Shown here piece by piece: positions 50,001 through 62,162 of a stretch of DNA of 64,000 nucleotides. The notes under the pieces were generated by a model. That model had not been told where the DNA came from. It searched no databases and saw nothing but the letters and a program-made list of their open reading frames with translations. Each line of letters begins with the position of its first letter. The first letter of the stretch is position 1. Both the position numbers and the translations under genes were made by a program. This stretch comes from Isoperla grammatica (lineage: Eukaryota > Arthropoda > Insecta > Plecoptera > Perlodidae): assembly GCA_945910005.1 (NCBI GenBank), contig OX246739.1, forward strand, positions 8,966,139 through 9,030,138, given 5' to 3'.

Positions 50001-51249
50001 GTGAAGACAAAAAAATTAAAAATAATACCTTTTTTTAATTACAAAATGAGTTTTTATTCCTAACTACATTCAAACTGTTTTATAATATCGCCCGCGCTTA
50101 TGATACAATATTTGATTTAATTGAACGTTCTCCGTTTGTAAAGTTTTTTTATTTCTCAGTTATTATGGTAGTACTTCATTTTTTGTAGTAAAAGTAAAAT
50201 TAAATTAGCACCTTTATTTATTTACCCGGCGCCTCCACCAATATTCTCTGTATTCCTGTTTTCAACATATAGAGCCGAGCGGGACGAACCAAACTTGAAA
50301 GGCTCGACAAATAACTCCGAAGGGAAAGTTTTTCATCGGATCGAGTTTGGTGGCGTCAAGTCAAAGAGATGTTTCTGACAGCTGCGCTCTGAACAAATTC
50401 GGTGTGTTGATTAACGTTTGGCTGTGTTTGTCATCATAATTTAACTGACGTGTACCCACCACGCAGACGGATATTGAAGAGCGCGTGGAACGTACATTCA
50501 TATAATTTCTCAATTCTATTGCAAGGCGATCTTTTAATACTAGGCTATATAAAACAAAATAATATTTCATTCGGGTACCTATATTGAAAGAATCACTAAT
50601 AGTTTTGAAGAAATGAAACATGTGACCACATTTTAATTTTTAATTTAATTTCATACTTCGATTATACTCCGTTTCTTATATCAGCAAAGCCTTCTTATAC
50701 GTTTTAAAAAGAAACCCGGACATCATATTATATTGATGGCCACTTACGGTCCAATTTCCGTTACGTTAAGATTTTGCTTGAACTGTACAAATACAAGAAA
50801 AACATAATGTCATGTTTGTAAATTACTACATCATGTTTTTAATATAATCAGTTGTCGTGAAGTTATATAATGTTGTTGTGATCAATATAATTCCCGGTAT
50901 AAAATGAATGTTTTTTACAAAAACACGCACGGTTGGTATTTCACATATACACAACTTCCGTATTATTCTAATTCATAATGCACAAGAGCTTATTGTTTCA
51001 GATAGTGTGTTTTAATGTGGTTGTAATTGCTACGTGGTTTGTAACCGTAGGGTCTTTCACATACGGGGCTTTGCTCTTAGTTGCCACTTTTCTTGATTGT
51101 TATAAGGTAATTATATGCCTATGAGTGTTCACTATCATCTTCCCCGGGAGGCTGAACTAGTACATTAGACGGTGGTGTAACCCTTCAATTCCCTGAGTGG
51201 CGTATAATCTCGGTGCTTGCGAGAAGACGGGGGAAGGGGGAGGGGGAGA
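47050..51249. other. Non-coding sequence, possibly intron of the gene at 51.3 kb
   Basis: No gene supported. If the first exon at 51260-51314 is real, its first intron runs through this region. Very AT-rich, with poly-A and poly-T runs. Confidence 0.45.
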
Positions 51250-51259
51250 TAGAACTTAC

Positions 51260-51314
51260 CGTAGACCAAGGAGAGGAAGATGAGGAAGAACACAGCATCC
51301 GACAGACGCTTCAT
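51260..51314 (-). CDS. First coding exon of a secreted or membrane protein
   Basis: ATG at 51314-51312 has A at -3. The peptide is MKRLSDAVFFLIFLSLVY, a short basic start then a long hydrophobic run, typical of a signal peptide. After 18 codons and one base comes GGTAAGT, a near-consensus donor (intron begins at 51259). The split is therefore phase 1, as usual after signal-peptide exons of extracellular proteins, for example immunoglobulin-superfamily and other modular proteins. The protein would enter the secretory pathway. Later exons should lie at lower coordinates, but I cannot identify them here. The frame continues past the donor into PLPLPP-type low-complexity sequence, which I read as intron. 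I do not recognise the gene. Confidence 0.5.
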
Positions 51315-51400
51315 ACTCGAGTCTTGCAGAACAGTTTCCTGACAACCAGGTAACAGCGCCTCCGGCCGATAACGCAAGTCCCACTAAAACTTTGTGGAGA
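51315..51400 (-). promoter_or_regulatory. Probable 5' UTR of the signal-peptide exon
   Basis: Sequence upstream of the ATG on the minus strand, richer in G+C than the surroundings. TTGTCAG at about 51343-51349 could be an acceptor if an upstream non-coding exon exists. No TATA box is evident. Confidence 0.3.
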
Positions 51401-51910
51401 AGGAATCGTGATGACTTTTCATTCAATCATTTACGCAGTAATAATTGCGTCTTGAGTTCCGTCTTCAAGGTAGTAATATTAATATTAATTTATTGTTTTA
51501 TGCAACAGAATGAATGATTTGATTACGACAAGTTGAGGTTCGTTTTTACATCAAGAGATTTAACACTGAACTGACAACGAATCAAGGACAAATCGGACTC
51601 ACAACATTAATTTAACAGCCACACACATTGAAAGCACAATAATCTTGATGTAGTTCACTAAACTGCGTTCTAAGTTTTATGGAGGCGTTTTTTTTTTATA
51701 TTTTATTACTTATTATCTGCTTTTTATGATATGTTAATATTTTTGTTCGCAATGTTTTTTTTTATTCACTATTGGTTAATATACACACACATAAAACACC
51801 GCGTGACAATTTACATTACATAAAAAGAAACGACGATGAAATAGAAAGAATCGAATAACTTAAAATTGATTTATGGGTAAAATGTTGCGTGACGAATTGT
51901 TCGTGCAAAT

Positions 51911-52250
51911 CTGGAGCCGCGCGGGCACAGGTGTCAGTCGCGCGTAATCCTGCTTCTTAGGTTGTCGCGCCGGTAACCAAGATGTGTTAAGGGTGAAGTC
52001 GCAGCAAAGCGTCGGGACGTCTACTTGCCAGGACGTCGCCTATCAACTGAGGCAGGCCGCGAGCTTCTCCGCCCTGCCGTTTGGTCACGGAGCGCTGCGA
52101 GCGCGCTGGGGTAGCGGAGACCTGTGGTTCGACACCGTGTGCACAACGCAGCCATATCACAACACTTTCCACCCACTCGCGAATCATTCCGCGTACGGTC
52201 AAGGCATTAATGGGAAAGTAATTGCACACTGATAGTTATTAAAGAGTAGC
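51911..52250. other. CpG-rich islet upstream of the signal-peptide exon
   Basis: About 340 bp with many CG dinucleotides (GCGCGCGTAAT, GAGCGCGCTGGG) in AT-rich DNA, 600 bp upstream of the minus-strand exon. Two readings are possible. It may be a promoter or non-coding first exon. Alternatively it is a plus-strand exon: GCTTCTTAG at 51952-51960 looks like an acceptor and one frame stays open from there to 52232, with codons mostly ending in G or C. The peptide includes FGHGALRARWGSGDLWFDTV; I do not recognise it with confidence. The minus strand also has an open frame of 80 residues. Confidence 0.35.
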
Positions 52251-53699
52251 CTCGATGTGGTGTGACAAGTAATCCTTGTTGATCATTGCGCTATATTACA
52301 TTTTTAACTGGATCGTGCAGCACAGAAGCAACGGGATGAAAGTTTCAAGACGTGAAATGAACTGCAGCGCACACACAGACATAAAGCCCCCAAAAAAAGC
52401 ATTTATAAAGTCATCATCGTCATGACCTAGTAAGGAAAATATACAATCTAATACTCTACGTTAACACTAAAAAAAACAAAAAACGTGTGAATATTCACCT
52501 GTTTTTACACAGGTATTACAAATTCATGTCATTCACGTATTTACATTGTTTGAATTGTTTTTGTTATATTCAATGTTTTATTGGAACAATATTAAAATAC
52601 AATCTGTTATAAAAGTACACGAAACACTAACAGATTCGAAAATAAAAAAAAATCACTCCACTTCTTATGAAAGAAAAACCTGGGTAATGTATTCGCTAAC
52701 GCATTACTTATGTGTTTTTGCTGTGTTGTAAGAAATGCTTACCGTGATTTTTTTACTTTTAGTTTTTATCAACGCACAACTTAAGCATTTTTCATGTAGT
52801 ATTCGCTGGCTGTGGTGTGGGAATTCATATAAAAAAATGGCAACGTTGGAAATAGAGTGATTATACAACATTAGAGTGGGAACGAATAAAACGGCCGGAA
52901 AACAAGAAACGGTTTTGAATGTACGTGATGCCATTTTCATTAACTGGCCTGCTAAACTAATCCGTGCCTCCCAAACTGGCGCCGAGGGCTCATTAAAAGT
53001 CAACGTGGGTTACAACCCCGTCAGATAATATGGCGATAGAACTATTACAATAATACCTAAGAGAAAACTTTTATCTAGTCTCAACAATGACGCGGGACAA
53101 TCACACGTAGAGCAGTTAATTGCTGAACAAACGCATAACCTAAGGGAATAGTAATTAGAGACTGGTTTGAGTTACGGCTGTTGAATTTATAGGATCAAGT
53201 AAGTGGGAGTTGCTCATTTTCGTAACGACGCTAAGGCAGCAAAGATGTTTAATTGAAAATGCACTTAGAACGTGGGCTATTTAGTAATGAGTAGAAATGC
53301 ACGTACTTACAGAAACGTTGTAAGAACACAATAGATAACTATCTTATTTTTTGCGGAATTTTCTAAATGTAGGTTTGCCACTTCGAAAACTTGATGTGGC
53401 ATTTTTAGCATTATTTAATTAATATTGGCATTAATGGTTTTAGAATAGTGTATGCTTGTAAATTGTTTGAGTACCACATTGAGTAATTGCCTTTGAAATT
53501 GCAAGCTGATGAAAATTTCAATATTTAGTATGTGCTTAAATATTAAACAATACAATGAGTTTTTAGATAACAAGTGTAATACCAATTTAAATTGTATTAT
53601 TCAGAGAATTCAAAATTGAAATTTTTGAGGTAGCATGATTCACTCAGTTGTATGGGAAAATTATTCATTAATTAAAAAACATAACCTTGTTGTTTAAAT
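52251..53699. other. Non-coding sequence
   Basis: No gene supported. The block at 53030-53290 has mixed composition with several TTAATT-type cores and may be a regulatory element; this is only a guess. Confidence 0.45.
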
Positions 53700-53710
53700 A
53701 TTTACTGTTA

Positions 53711-53905
53711 TAGTTGGCTCATCGATAACATGCGATACTCCAATTTGAGAGTTCGTCTGTTCGATACCGATTGTGTGGTTTCTAGGTTTTCTTTTCAAGG
53801 AATGATGGAATTGAGTCCTACTAACAGTCCCCGGATACTCCTTCCAAACTAGCCAAACACCCTAACATACCTAGTCAGACCCTAATGAGGGCTGTGTTTC
53901 GTTAT
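53711..53905 (+). mobile_element. Diverged tRNA-derived SINE copy
   Basis: TTGGCTCATCGATAACATG (53714-53732) resembles an A box, and GTTCGATACC (53759-53768) a B box. The body that follows, from TTCAAGGAATGATGG to about 53890, lines up with the body of the sequence at 58.3 kb: both have TTC.AGG..AATG.TGGA.TTGAG, then CCAAAC followed by CTAA and ATAC. The copies are strongly diverged, so the family is old. Confidence 0.5.
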
Positions 53906-56900
53906 CATACCTCCGTATTCTTGGTGATACTATCAGCCCGTCTGTTGGCAAACGTTGTTTAGACACATTCCAAGCGAGGCTGATGTACTCTATGCAGTGG
54001 ACAATAACAAGCAGGTGCCAGGAAATCACGCATTGATTTCCATCGAAATAGATCGCGTAGAGCGAACATCTCTTCTGAGAATGTTACAGATCGCATAGCT
54101 TGTTATATCGACGGAACTAGGAGTAAGCGAGATATTAGAAAATACATTTCAAGAAAGATAACAAAATGAAACTCTATTCTAGGTATTCGCATTGTTAAAG
54201 CATCTCTCTTTTTATGTGTACTTTACGTTGTAAATATTTTCAAGACAATAAGAAAATGGGTTTCAAATTTTATTTAAAACTGGCTGGCTTTACAGAGTGA
54301 ATAAAACTAAAAGCCCATCCTTCATGTCCATGATAGGTCAGGCCAAGCAACTCATCCTTCTTCGTCATATGTCCCAGTATCACATTGTGTCTAGTCTGGT
54401 CGCTTAGAGCTATAGACTTTCCCTGCGACGTCGGCTGATACCCTTTCTCTCCGCCTCTTAAACGCGACATGACAAAATAACGGACGAATTGTCGTTCATA
54501 ATTTGCAAAATGTCGGTGTTCCATCGTGGAAAACATTAAAGATGATACTACTTAAGAAAATGATTAGTATAAAGAGAAACTATAAGTACAGATGGACCAA
54601 TAAAACTAGGGAACCCAGTTGAAACATACCGTTTAGCACAAAACACAAAACACAATTAAAAATTTCTTGCGTACGTTTGCAATGTGAAAAATAGCATCTG
54701 TCCCGGAAATTTTCTATTTTGGCTGTTTTTTGTGTAATTTTCATAACTTTACATAAAACCACATTATTGTTTACAGGGTGCGCATATAAGTGAAAATTGT
54801 AACTAAAGAAATAAAAAAAATGTAGCGCATTTAAGTTCTACAATTACACCCGTTTGCATTTTTTTTTAAATAGAAATATGATTTTGTAACTTGAAAAAAT
54901 CGTATTACGAAGAGAATATTAAATTAACTCTAAAACCGTTTATATATTATTTTAAAACAAATGTTTTAGAATTTGATAAAACAAATTGTGCGTTGTAATA
55001 TAATGACGCTTTAGATCTCCCCACTGGTAATATTCCACTGTACATTGGCCTCACGTTGCATCTTGGCTTACAAATAGGCAACAATGGCATCTAAATTACG
55101 TACATAATAACATTACTCAAAGTATATCAAAACCAAAATAGTTATCTCCTACATAACTTGTTAGTCGTGCACCAACCCTTAACATTTGATGCAGACATTT
55201 TATTAAAACCCGCAATAAACGTGCTCGTCTTTTCTATAAATAGATTACGTTTCAATTATGTATCTTCCGTTCTGAAAAATTCTCACAAAATTCTCGAGTA
55301 AATTAAACGATGTTTTGTTACAACACAATAAGAGAAATTAGAAAAATAAATTCCCTGGATTTAATGAAACATCAATACTTCTGATTGAGAATGATTTATG
55401 GAGTTGCTGACCTGTTTAGAAATATAAGATCTAATTATACTCGTTATTGTAAAATATAGACTGTCATTATTTTTATTAATTGTGCTTTTTAATGTTTTTC
55501 TTTCTTATTGGCAAAGTTATGTGATTAAGCAAATACACCCGTGAATATTCCAGCATTACGAGCATATCTGTAATCAGTCAGGCTTTCAGTGTAGCCAAAA
55601 TTATAAAATAGTCAGTAGAAAACAGTATTAGAAACTCATTTTGGTTTTCTGTACTATATCCGGTACACAGCAATCGCAATGCTTACTACACACGTGTGTC
55701 TGTCTGTCTGTGCATTCAAATAAAGGTATTTGTTAAGTGTTCTAAGACAGCTCACAAAAGTATGTGTCCCTTTGATGTCGACATATCTAAAATATTCAAG
55801 CTAAAACATTCTACATACATAAATATTAGATTATAACATTTATAAATCTGGAATATACGTAGACAATTTTTAATGACCTTCTAAAACGAGGTTCTTTATA
55901 AAGGGATTCGTGAAGATGATATTTGAAACTTTGTTATATTTTAAATCACAAAATATATTTCAATTATCTAACGTACAACCCATGTTTGTATAACATTGTG
56001 TGTATAAATAAACACAACCATTCCGAAGAAATGTTTCTCTTGTAGAGCAAGTTTATCTCAAGACAGAATCTCGACGATAGGAAAGCGCCCTCGAGTGCAT
56101 AGGTGTCTAGACATTTGATAAATAACACATACTGTTTGTAAGATTAATTGATTTTTTCATTGTTGTTTGTGAAGCACTCAACAGAGACGTTATATAACGC
56201 CGGAGAATGGGACTGTGGTAACAATAGAGATGACTGATGAAATGCGAGCACAATAGCGTGTATGCCTTGCGCGGGGCTCGAACTAAACTATACCTTATGT
56301 CTCGACCGTAGTGATTTTTTTTTCAGCTGCATCATCAGAATGGTTATTAGACAGGAACACAAAGCTTCATGGTGCACGCATGCAGTTCAATAATAAATTC
56401 TAGAAGGTGATTAAAGTAGGTATCGAACAAAGAAAATTACCCGATTAAAATTAATAAAATATATGGACATAATATTTGTCTATATCGTCTACGAACTCAA
56501 CCAATAGAGTTGAATAGAGAGAAAAACTTAGAACAGCAATGAAATCGCAAGATGTTAATTATTTTTAGTAGTTATGTATGACCAGAGCTCAAAGTTTTTT
56601 TAATCGGTTCACAATCATTGCTGTCTCGCGTACAATAAGTAAACGGATGTTTGAACTGGTTCATTCGATATATAATTTTTTTTTGTTAAGTTTCATGGCT
56701 TTGTATTAATTTGGCACGGTGAAAGTTGATGAAACTAAAACACAGTATTAGTGATTTTATACACCTTTACTTAAGAAAAGCACAGATTAAAAAACTAAAC
56801 GAGAAAATGCCAGTTTTCGTTTTCGTTGCGGATAAAAAGACAATACATTTTTTAGGTGTGGTTTCAGTGCGTAATGACAGTTTAAAACAATAGTTTCGAC

Positions 56901-57895
56901 TCAGTTGTAGGCCTGGGTATATGGTTTAAGGTAGAATTAAACTGTACATATATACTACAACACAAGGTAAGTGATGGACAATAAACGTGGGAGGATATGA
57001 GTCCTCTGTCACGTCTTTAATTTCACTACCAACACAAGAAAATAAGCGCAATATGTGTTCACCCATTTAAATAAAAAAATAAAAAATAACACAGAATTGT
57101 GGATATCCTGTCATTAATGAAATATAAGAGAGAACGGCATAATTCACCATGGGAATTAAGTATGCCATTTGAAATGGCGGGGAAGGGTAGGGGCAGTATA
57201 ATTACTGCGATGGACAAGATTTGGTCGGGCTCGCAGCCGGAGGGTGGAAAATGTTGGCAAACAAGAAAAGTAAATTATCCCTACGCTAATGTGTATGCAC
57301 GATCTTTTTACTATTGTGTGATGCATACCACGTATACGTTAATTAAACTGCAAATATCGTTTTGATGATCTGTATCTACCCCTATCAACCACCCACAAGT
57401 GTTGCACCCAATGTGCGGACTTTAGAAAATGCAGAATGTGTGGAAAATTATATAAATGTCACAAATAAGGATATGACAGTGATAAATTACTACTAAGAAC
57501 ATTAGATTCTTTATGTATGAAATAATAAGACTTAATTGAGACAGTTTCTAATGGAAACAAATTATATCCGTTTATATATAATCTGGAATACGTTAAGCAA
57601 AAACACACTAGAAAGTGATTAATCGTAGGCCTACTATTAAATGTTCTGGAACCTTTCCATTTGAATAAGCTTCTGCAAGATAAGTATCTTCACATATTCC
57701 TCCAGTCTAAATGCGAGAATATTCTATTCGTAGGATCAAAACGTTTTAAGTTCCTTGCCAACTATCTCAATTAAATCATACTTCAATGATTGTTTAGTCA
57801 GCCCCGTCTAGGCATCAACGTGGGATAAATACTGGGATATACATCAAAACACTTCACGACAAATTATCCGGTTGCTGTACATTCATTCGTGTTTT
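53906..57895. other. Non-coding sequence
   Basis: No gene supported. Frames at 54270-54536 (minus) and 57099-57365 (plus) lack domains and splice support. A short CTGT repeat is near 55700. Confidence 0.5.
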
Positions 57896-58145
57896 TTAAT
57901 TCCCCGCCATCTTACCGACGTCCATGAAAAGAAAACGGCTCGTCCGTGAGCGTGCGTCAAAGTAAAAGTAAGTGAAAATCCCTCGCACAACCGCTACCTC
58001 TAATTCCCTCCACGCTCCTTCGCTTCCCCTCGAGCGCTCTAGAACACTCCGCGCCCCACCGCAACGCACCAACAAGCCTACAGACTTTGGCGCGATCTCT
58101 GGAGTAAGTTGCGCAGCACGTTGCAACGCCCGCAGCTTCTTAAAT
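57896..58145 (-). promoter_or_regulatory. GC-rich promoter-like islet
   Basis: About 250 bp, CpG-rich, in AT-rich flanks. On the minus strand AAGATGGCGGGG (57903-57914) matches the YY1 consensus. Overlapping it, ATGGACGTCG (57925-57916) is followed by the donor-like GTAAGATGG, so a tiny first coding exon of 10 bases (Met-Asp-Val plus one base) is possible. GC-box-like GGTGGGGCGCGG lies at about 58052-58063. No transcript evidence; open frames on both strands reflect high GC. Confidence 0.3.
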
Positions 58146-58237
58146 AGTTTACATGCCAACAATTTTAAATGTCTTGAACTAAATGTGAATTATGCAAGGA
58201 AGGTAAAGAGAAACAGTACGACTTGTGGCATACTGGC

Positions 58238-58460
58238 ATACTGGCTCTGTGGTAACAATGCTCAAATTGGTCCGCAGGGTTCGACTCCCGCCACCGCTAA
58301 TCGTTATTAAATGGTTTGTTCTTTTCCACATTCATAGGCGAATGTTGGATTGAGCACTACAAAGCATATCTCAGATTTTCCTTCTCACCTATCCAAACAT
58401 TCTAATATACTAAATCTGTCGTTTGAAGAGGGACTCCTAGGTAAAGCTGGTGTTCTCAGC
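58238..58460 (+). mobile_element. tRNA-derived SINE
   Basis: A box TGGCTCTGTGG (58242-58252) and a perfect B box GGTTCGACTCC (58278-58288), followed by CCGCC. The spacing of 25 bases is shorter than in normal tRNAs, so this is not a tRNA gene. The body to about 58430 is similar to the copy at 53.7 kb. Confidence 0.6.
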
Positions 58461-58559
58461 AGAAAATTCCACGAAATATGAACTGTTTCCGTTATATGCG
58501 TATAACTGCACATTTCGTCTTTACTTTTACTTTGACTTTTTTTCCATATGTTGTCAGCG

Positions 58560-58850
58560 TAGTTGGCTGCGGTAGATCAGGCGTTGAACTATTAAACCGT
58601 TGCCCATGCATTTCAGGTCGAATCTTGTCTTGGGCATGGATGTCTTGTAGAGATTATCATAATCTTAATCACCCACACCTCGTCTCGATTGGTAGTGTTA
58701 CCAAAAGATGAAACGACAAGTCGAAATATCTTCATAATCATTTAATGAGGAAGAAACACCGAGTCTGGCAAGCTCAGTATCAACAAGTTCCATGCCCTAG
58801 ATAACGGCGAAAAACCACCACTGAACCCGACACAGTTGGAACTGAGTTAA
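58560..58850 (+). mobile_element. Second tRNA-derived SINE, different body
   Basis: TTGGCTGCGGTAGATCAGG (58563-58581) is a clear A box. CAGGTCGAATCTTG (58615-58628) is a decayed B box followed by TCTTGGGCATGGATGT, a motif often seen just after the head of arthropod tRNA-derived SINEs. The body runs to about 58850, ending before an ATTATT-rich stretch. It lies 100 bp after the previous SINE, in the same orientation. Confidence 0.5.
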
Positions 58851-58859
58851 AGATTATTA

Positions 58860-60081
58860 CCATTATTTAATTTATTGTGCAATTATACAGCAATTGCAAT
58901 GTCATCATCATTGGCCTTGTCTCAATCCTAGGTCGATGGTGATTGGTCGAGCTTCCAAAGCTGGGTCATCATTCGCAAATCAAGACACATCACTCATCGA
59001 CTCGATAGCGCAACAAAAAATGACGTGGTCAGCGCGACATTAAATCAATCAATCTGTGTAATCAATGTGTACGGCGTGGTTTTTGTACATGTATTTGTGT
59101 AGCTTTTTCGCAACCTGTAAACTCGTTCCTTCTATAAATCCAGACGATTCGCTTCATCCTATCTACCACATTTCTGAGAAAATTTTTTTTTGACGTGGCC
59201 CCTTTCATTAAAGACGAATAAGCCGGTGGTCTTATTGACGGGGAGATTATATTTCCAGGCGTGAATTTAAAGGGATGCGTATTTAAGATCAACCCTTGAC
59301 TGGATAAGGAGATTTAAAGTGTTTGAACAGGGAAGTAATCGGGGATTCAATTTAAGAGTAAGGTCAAAGTTTGGTGCGATGCTTGATTCGTGTTATTTCA
59401 ATGTAATGTCAATCAGCGAATAGCAATATCGTGAAGCTAATGCATAAATAAATTGGATTTAACGTTTCATGTTTGTATTAAGACAGGGAAATTATCATTA
59501 TTTTGGAAAACGTTCTCTGGTATTCGATTTAATTTACAATTTTCACAAATAGTTTTATCAACATTATTCAAAGCCATTATTAATTGATAACGGTCCTCTC
59601 CCTTTCCAAATTTATAATAATAATACACAATTTATCAGCAAGTAATTTTTGTTTTCTCCACCTTTTTAAAGTTCTTTGTAAAAAAGTAAATATTAATTCA
59701 AAATGGTTATACTATTGAACCATGTATTGTGACCAAAACATGACATTTTCTACTTACCATATTTTAATGTTATATTTTAAAGTTGAATTGTTGTATAAAA
59801 ATAGTCTTACACATTAGGTTGAAGGATTTGTAATTTATAAGGCATGACCTAAAGCTGACTAATAGTTACTTAATAAATTGTAAAATTAAAATAGGATTGA
59901 AACTGGTCATGAATGCAATAGATCTTTGCTGCAGTTAAACCTATTGATGTGTCATCTGTACATATTGTATATATTACGTATTGATTGTTTAATTATTTTA
60001 TATATATATTTATTGTATTAGCCTAGATGAACCTATCGTTATCATAATATTTTATAATGACATGTAATACACTCTGATGGG
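58860..60081. other. Non-coding sequence
   Basis: No gene supported. May include the 5' part of the LINE-like end that follows, but no reverse transcriptase motif is seen. Confidence 0.45.
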
Positions 60082-60145
60082 GACTCTTCATGGGAAGAGT
60101 CTAAAATTACGCAAATAAATCTTATCTTATCTTTTTATCTTATTG
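60082..60145 (+). repeat. LINE-like 3' end: stem-loop, AATAAA, short tail repeat
   Basis: GACTCTTC and GAAGAGTC form a perfect 8-bp stem with loop ATGG (60082-60101). Fourteen bases on is AATAAAT, then the tail (C)TTATCTTATCTTTTTATCTTA. A 3' stem-loop followed by a signal and a pentamer tail is typical of CR1/Jockey-type LINEs and their SINE partners, whose reverse transcriptase recognises the 3' end. No coding part is preserved nearby. Confidence 0.45.
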
Positions 60146-61914
60146 ACGTTATACACGGATAGTATTTATTTTATTAGTGAAAAATCTTCTTGTACGGATA
60201 AAAAGATGCAAACGTGGAACGGAAAAGCGGAAAATACACTTGAAGTGTATTCTTGTATAACGTTTTTTAACAAAATATTCAAAGATTCTAGATAATAATG
60301 CATTTACCAGAAAACGAACATATTTTAGATGGCACTCCTGAACTCAATACGTGGCCATTCATATACGGTGCTGTGTATTCATATACTCCAACTTCTCTCC
60401 TTGTATTGGAGTATCTAAAGATGAAAGTTCAAGTATCAGAGGGTTACAGTCTGCACTTCTCTGTACGAAAATTGTATCCATCGCGTTTTAAGTTATTTGT
60501 TACGTCATATTCGTGTAAAACAACTAAGTTAATGCAAACTCACAAAGTGAAGAAAGTTAAAGTAAATAAAAGTTTATCGTAAATTATATGGTTAAGGAAG
60601 AAATAAACAAGAACATGAAGATGAGGGATGTTGCCTGTCCAGTTAGGAAAGGCTATTTATCTTTCAGCAACTTTAGGTTCTGCCGTCGGTCGGGAGATTT
60701 CTAATTCAAGTCTTTGAAGAACTCCATCTAAGAATGTTCCCTCCCTGAGAAACACAACCCACCCGGCCGTCTAAAAGGAAACAAGGATGAAAAAAGTTTT
60801 CATTGAGTTTTAAAATGTAGTATTGGTGGTTTGAATAGTTCTCTGTCACAGGCTTGAAACATACGGAACCTGGCAGGGGGTATTGACATATTATAGAACC
60901 GACAAAGGCTAGATAAACAAAAGCAGAGGGTACTGGGTTCGAGGAATGCGAGGGAAGGGGATTTATTAACGCATTCCGTTTGAAGGTTGGTCTAGCGGGG
61001 AAGTATATACTAACGGTAAGATATAACCGGGAAATTCTCTCAATAACATTACGTATATAAGGAATTTTCATTCTGTGTAGTGCATGTTCTTTTTCTTTTC
61101 TTTTTCTTTTTCTTTTTTGAATTTGATTCAATATAATCAATAATTGTTTGATAATGCAATTTGTCTGTTGATGCTTTTATGTATATTATTCTCTGTTTTA
61201 TTTCTGTTCATGTATTTTCTAATAATAAACTACACAAGTACACACTCACTTTACCGTAGAACACATTTACACGACAGCATAGAGTCATCTCACTTTATAC
61301 TGGTGCTGCTCTTCCATCACAATTTCCATAGAGCATTTCATTTGTGCCAGTCCCTCTTCCTTCTTGTGTTATTATCTTTGTGAACAATTAGACCGCGGCA
61401 GTTTCCTCTAGTTTCTTATTTCCAAGAGACGGAACTTCTCTGCGCACAGAAACACTCTCCCGCTCCAGTCAGTAATTGGCTCAATCGTCACCGTTTGGAT
61501 AGCGACGATGCAGAAACGTGTCTAATTGACAAAGTCGAATCCTAATGGTCATGCTTTATACACAACTAAAACAATAATGCTCGTTCTGCACCCAAACTCA
61601 CGAAAAAAAAATAACACAATATAAAGCGTGAAGTAAATGGAAGAGTGGATGGGATGTTTTTGTGTGGACGGTTTAGGCAAGATTCCAGGATGAAAGTCTA
61701 GGACTGTTAGAAAAACTTTGAACACAGCAAAACATAATCTCCGCGCATCCGTAGTAGTTTTGTGAATACTAAGCAAAGATTAACATAGTAACACGGGGTG
61801 GTTGAGTTCTGCAATTATTTTTTATTATTTTAAGTACTGAAACTGAAAGCGCTATAAGACAGTTTGTTATCTCGAATGTGTTGGAAGTTTCAACGGTAAT
61901 TGTCCCTCCCGCAG
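60146..61914. other. Non-coding sequence with a CTTTT repeat
   Basis: A pyrimidine (CTTTT) repeat lies at about 61087-61118. Frames at 60298-60582, 60706-61140 and 61144-61383 show no domain or splice support. Confidence 0.45.
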
Positions 61915-61991
61915 GCATGAACGCTGAGCGGGACCCGAAGAGTGACAAGCTAGGCTGGCTGTTGTATAGCTTACGTCTGTGGCAATCTTCA
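61915..61991 (+). CDS. Possible short internal exon, unproved
   Basis: A good acceptor, TTGTCCCTCCCGCAG, ends at 61914. A 77-bp open stretch follows and ends at CA before GTACGTGCG, a good donor. The frame starting at ATG 61917 gives 25 residues, MNAERDPKSDKLGWLLYSLR then LWQSS, ending in phase 0. The islet is GC-rich in AT-rich DNA. No domain is recognised and neighbouring exons are not identified. Confidence 0.22.
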
Positions 61992-62038
61992 GTACGTGCG
62001 AGACTCGAGATTATGCGGGCGCTGACGGCTCGACGCCG

Positions 62039-62075
62039 CAGGGTGGGGGGGAGAGGGAGGGGGGGAGGGGGCGTC
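62039..62075. repeat. G-rich tract
   Basis: Nearly pure G with a few A and T, including several runs of four or more G, so a G-quadruplex could form on this strand. Open frames through it encode low-complexity glycine and arginine and are not credible. Confidence 0.75.
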
Positions 62076-62162
62076 CTCGCAGCACTGAGAAAACAACATT
62101 CAAATATTCACAACACGTCTTCAATGCTTTGTTCCAGTCTACTTTCCTCTCTTCTGCCATCT

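Noticed and set aside
51960..52232. Resemblance of the open frame to a scavenger-receptor cysteine-rich domain (GSGDLWFDTVC)
   Set aside because: Only a few residues resemble the family and the conserved cysteine pattern is not met, so I leave the product unnamed.
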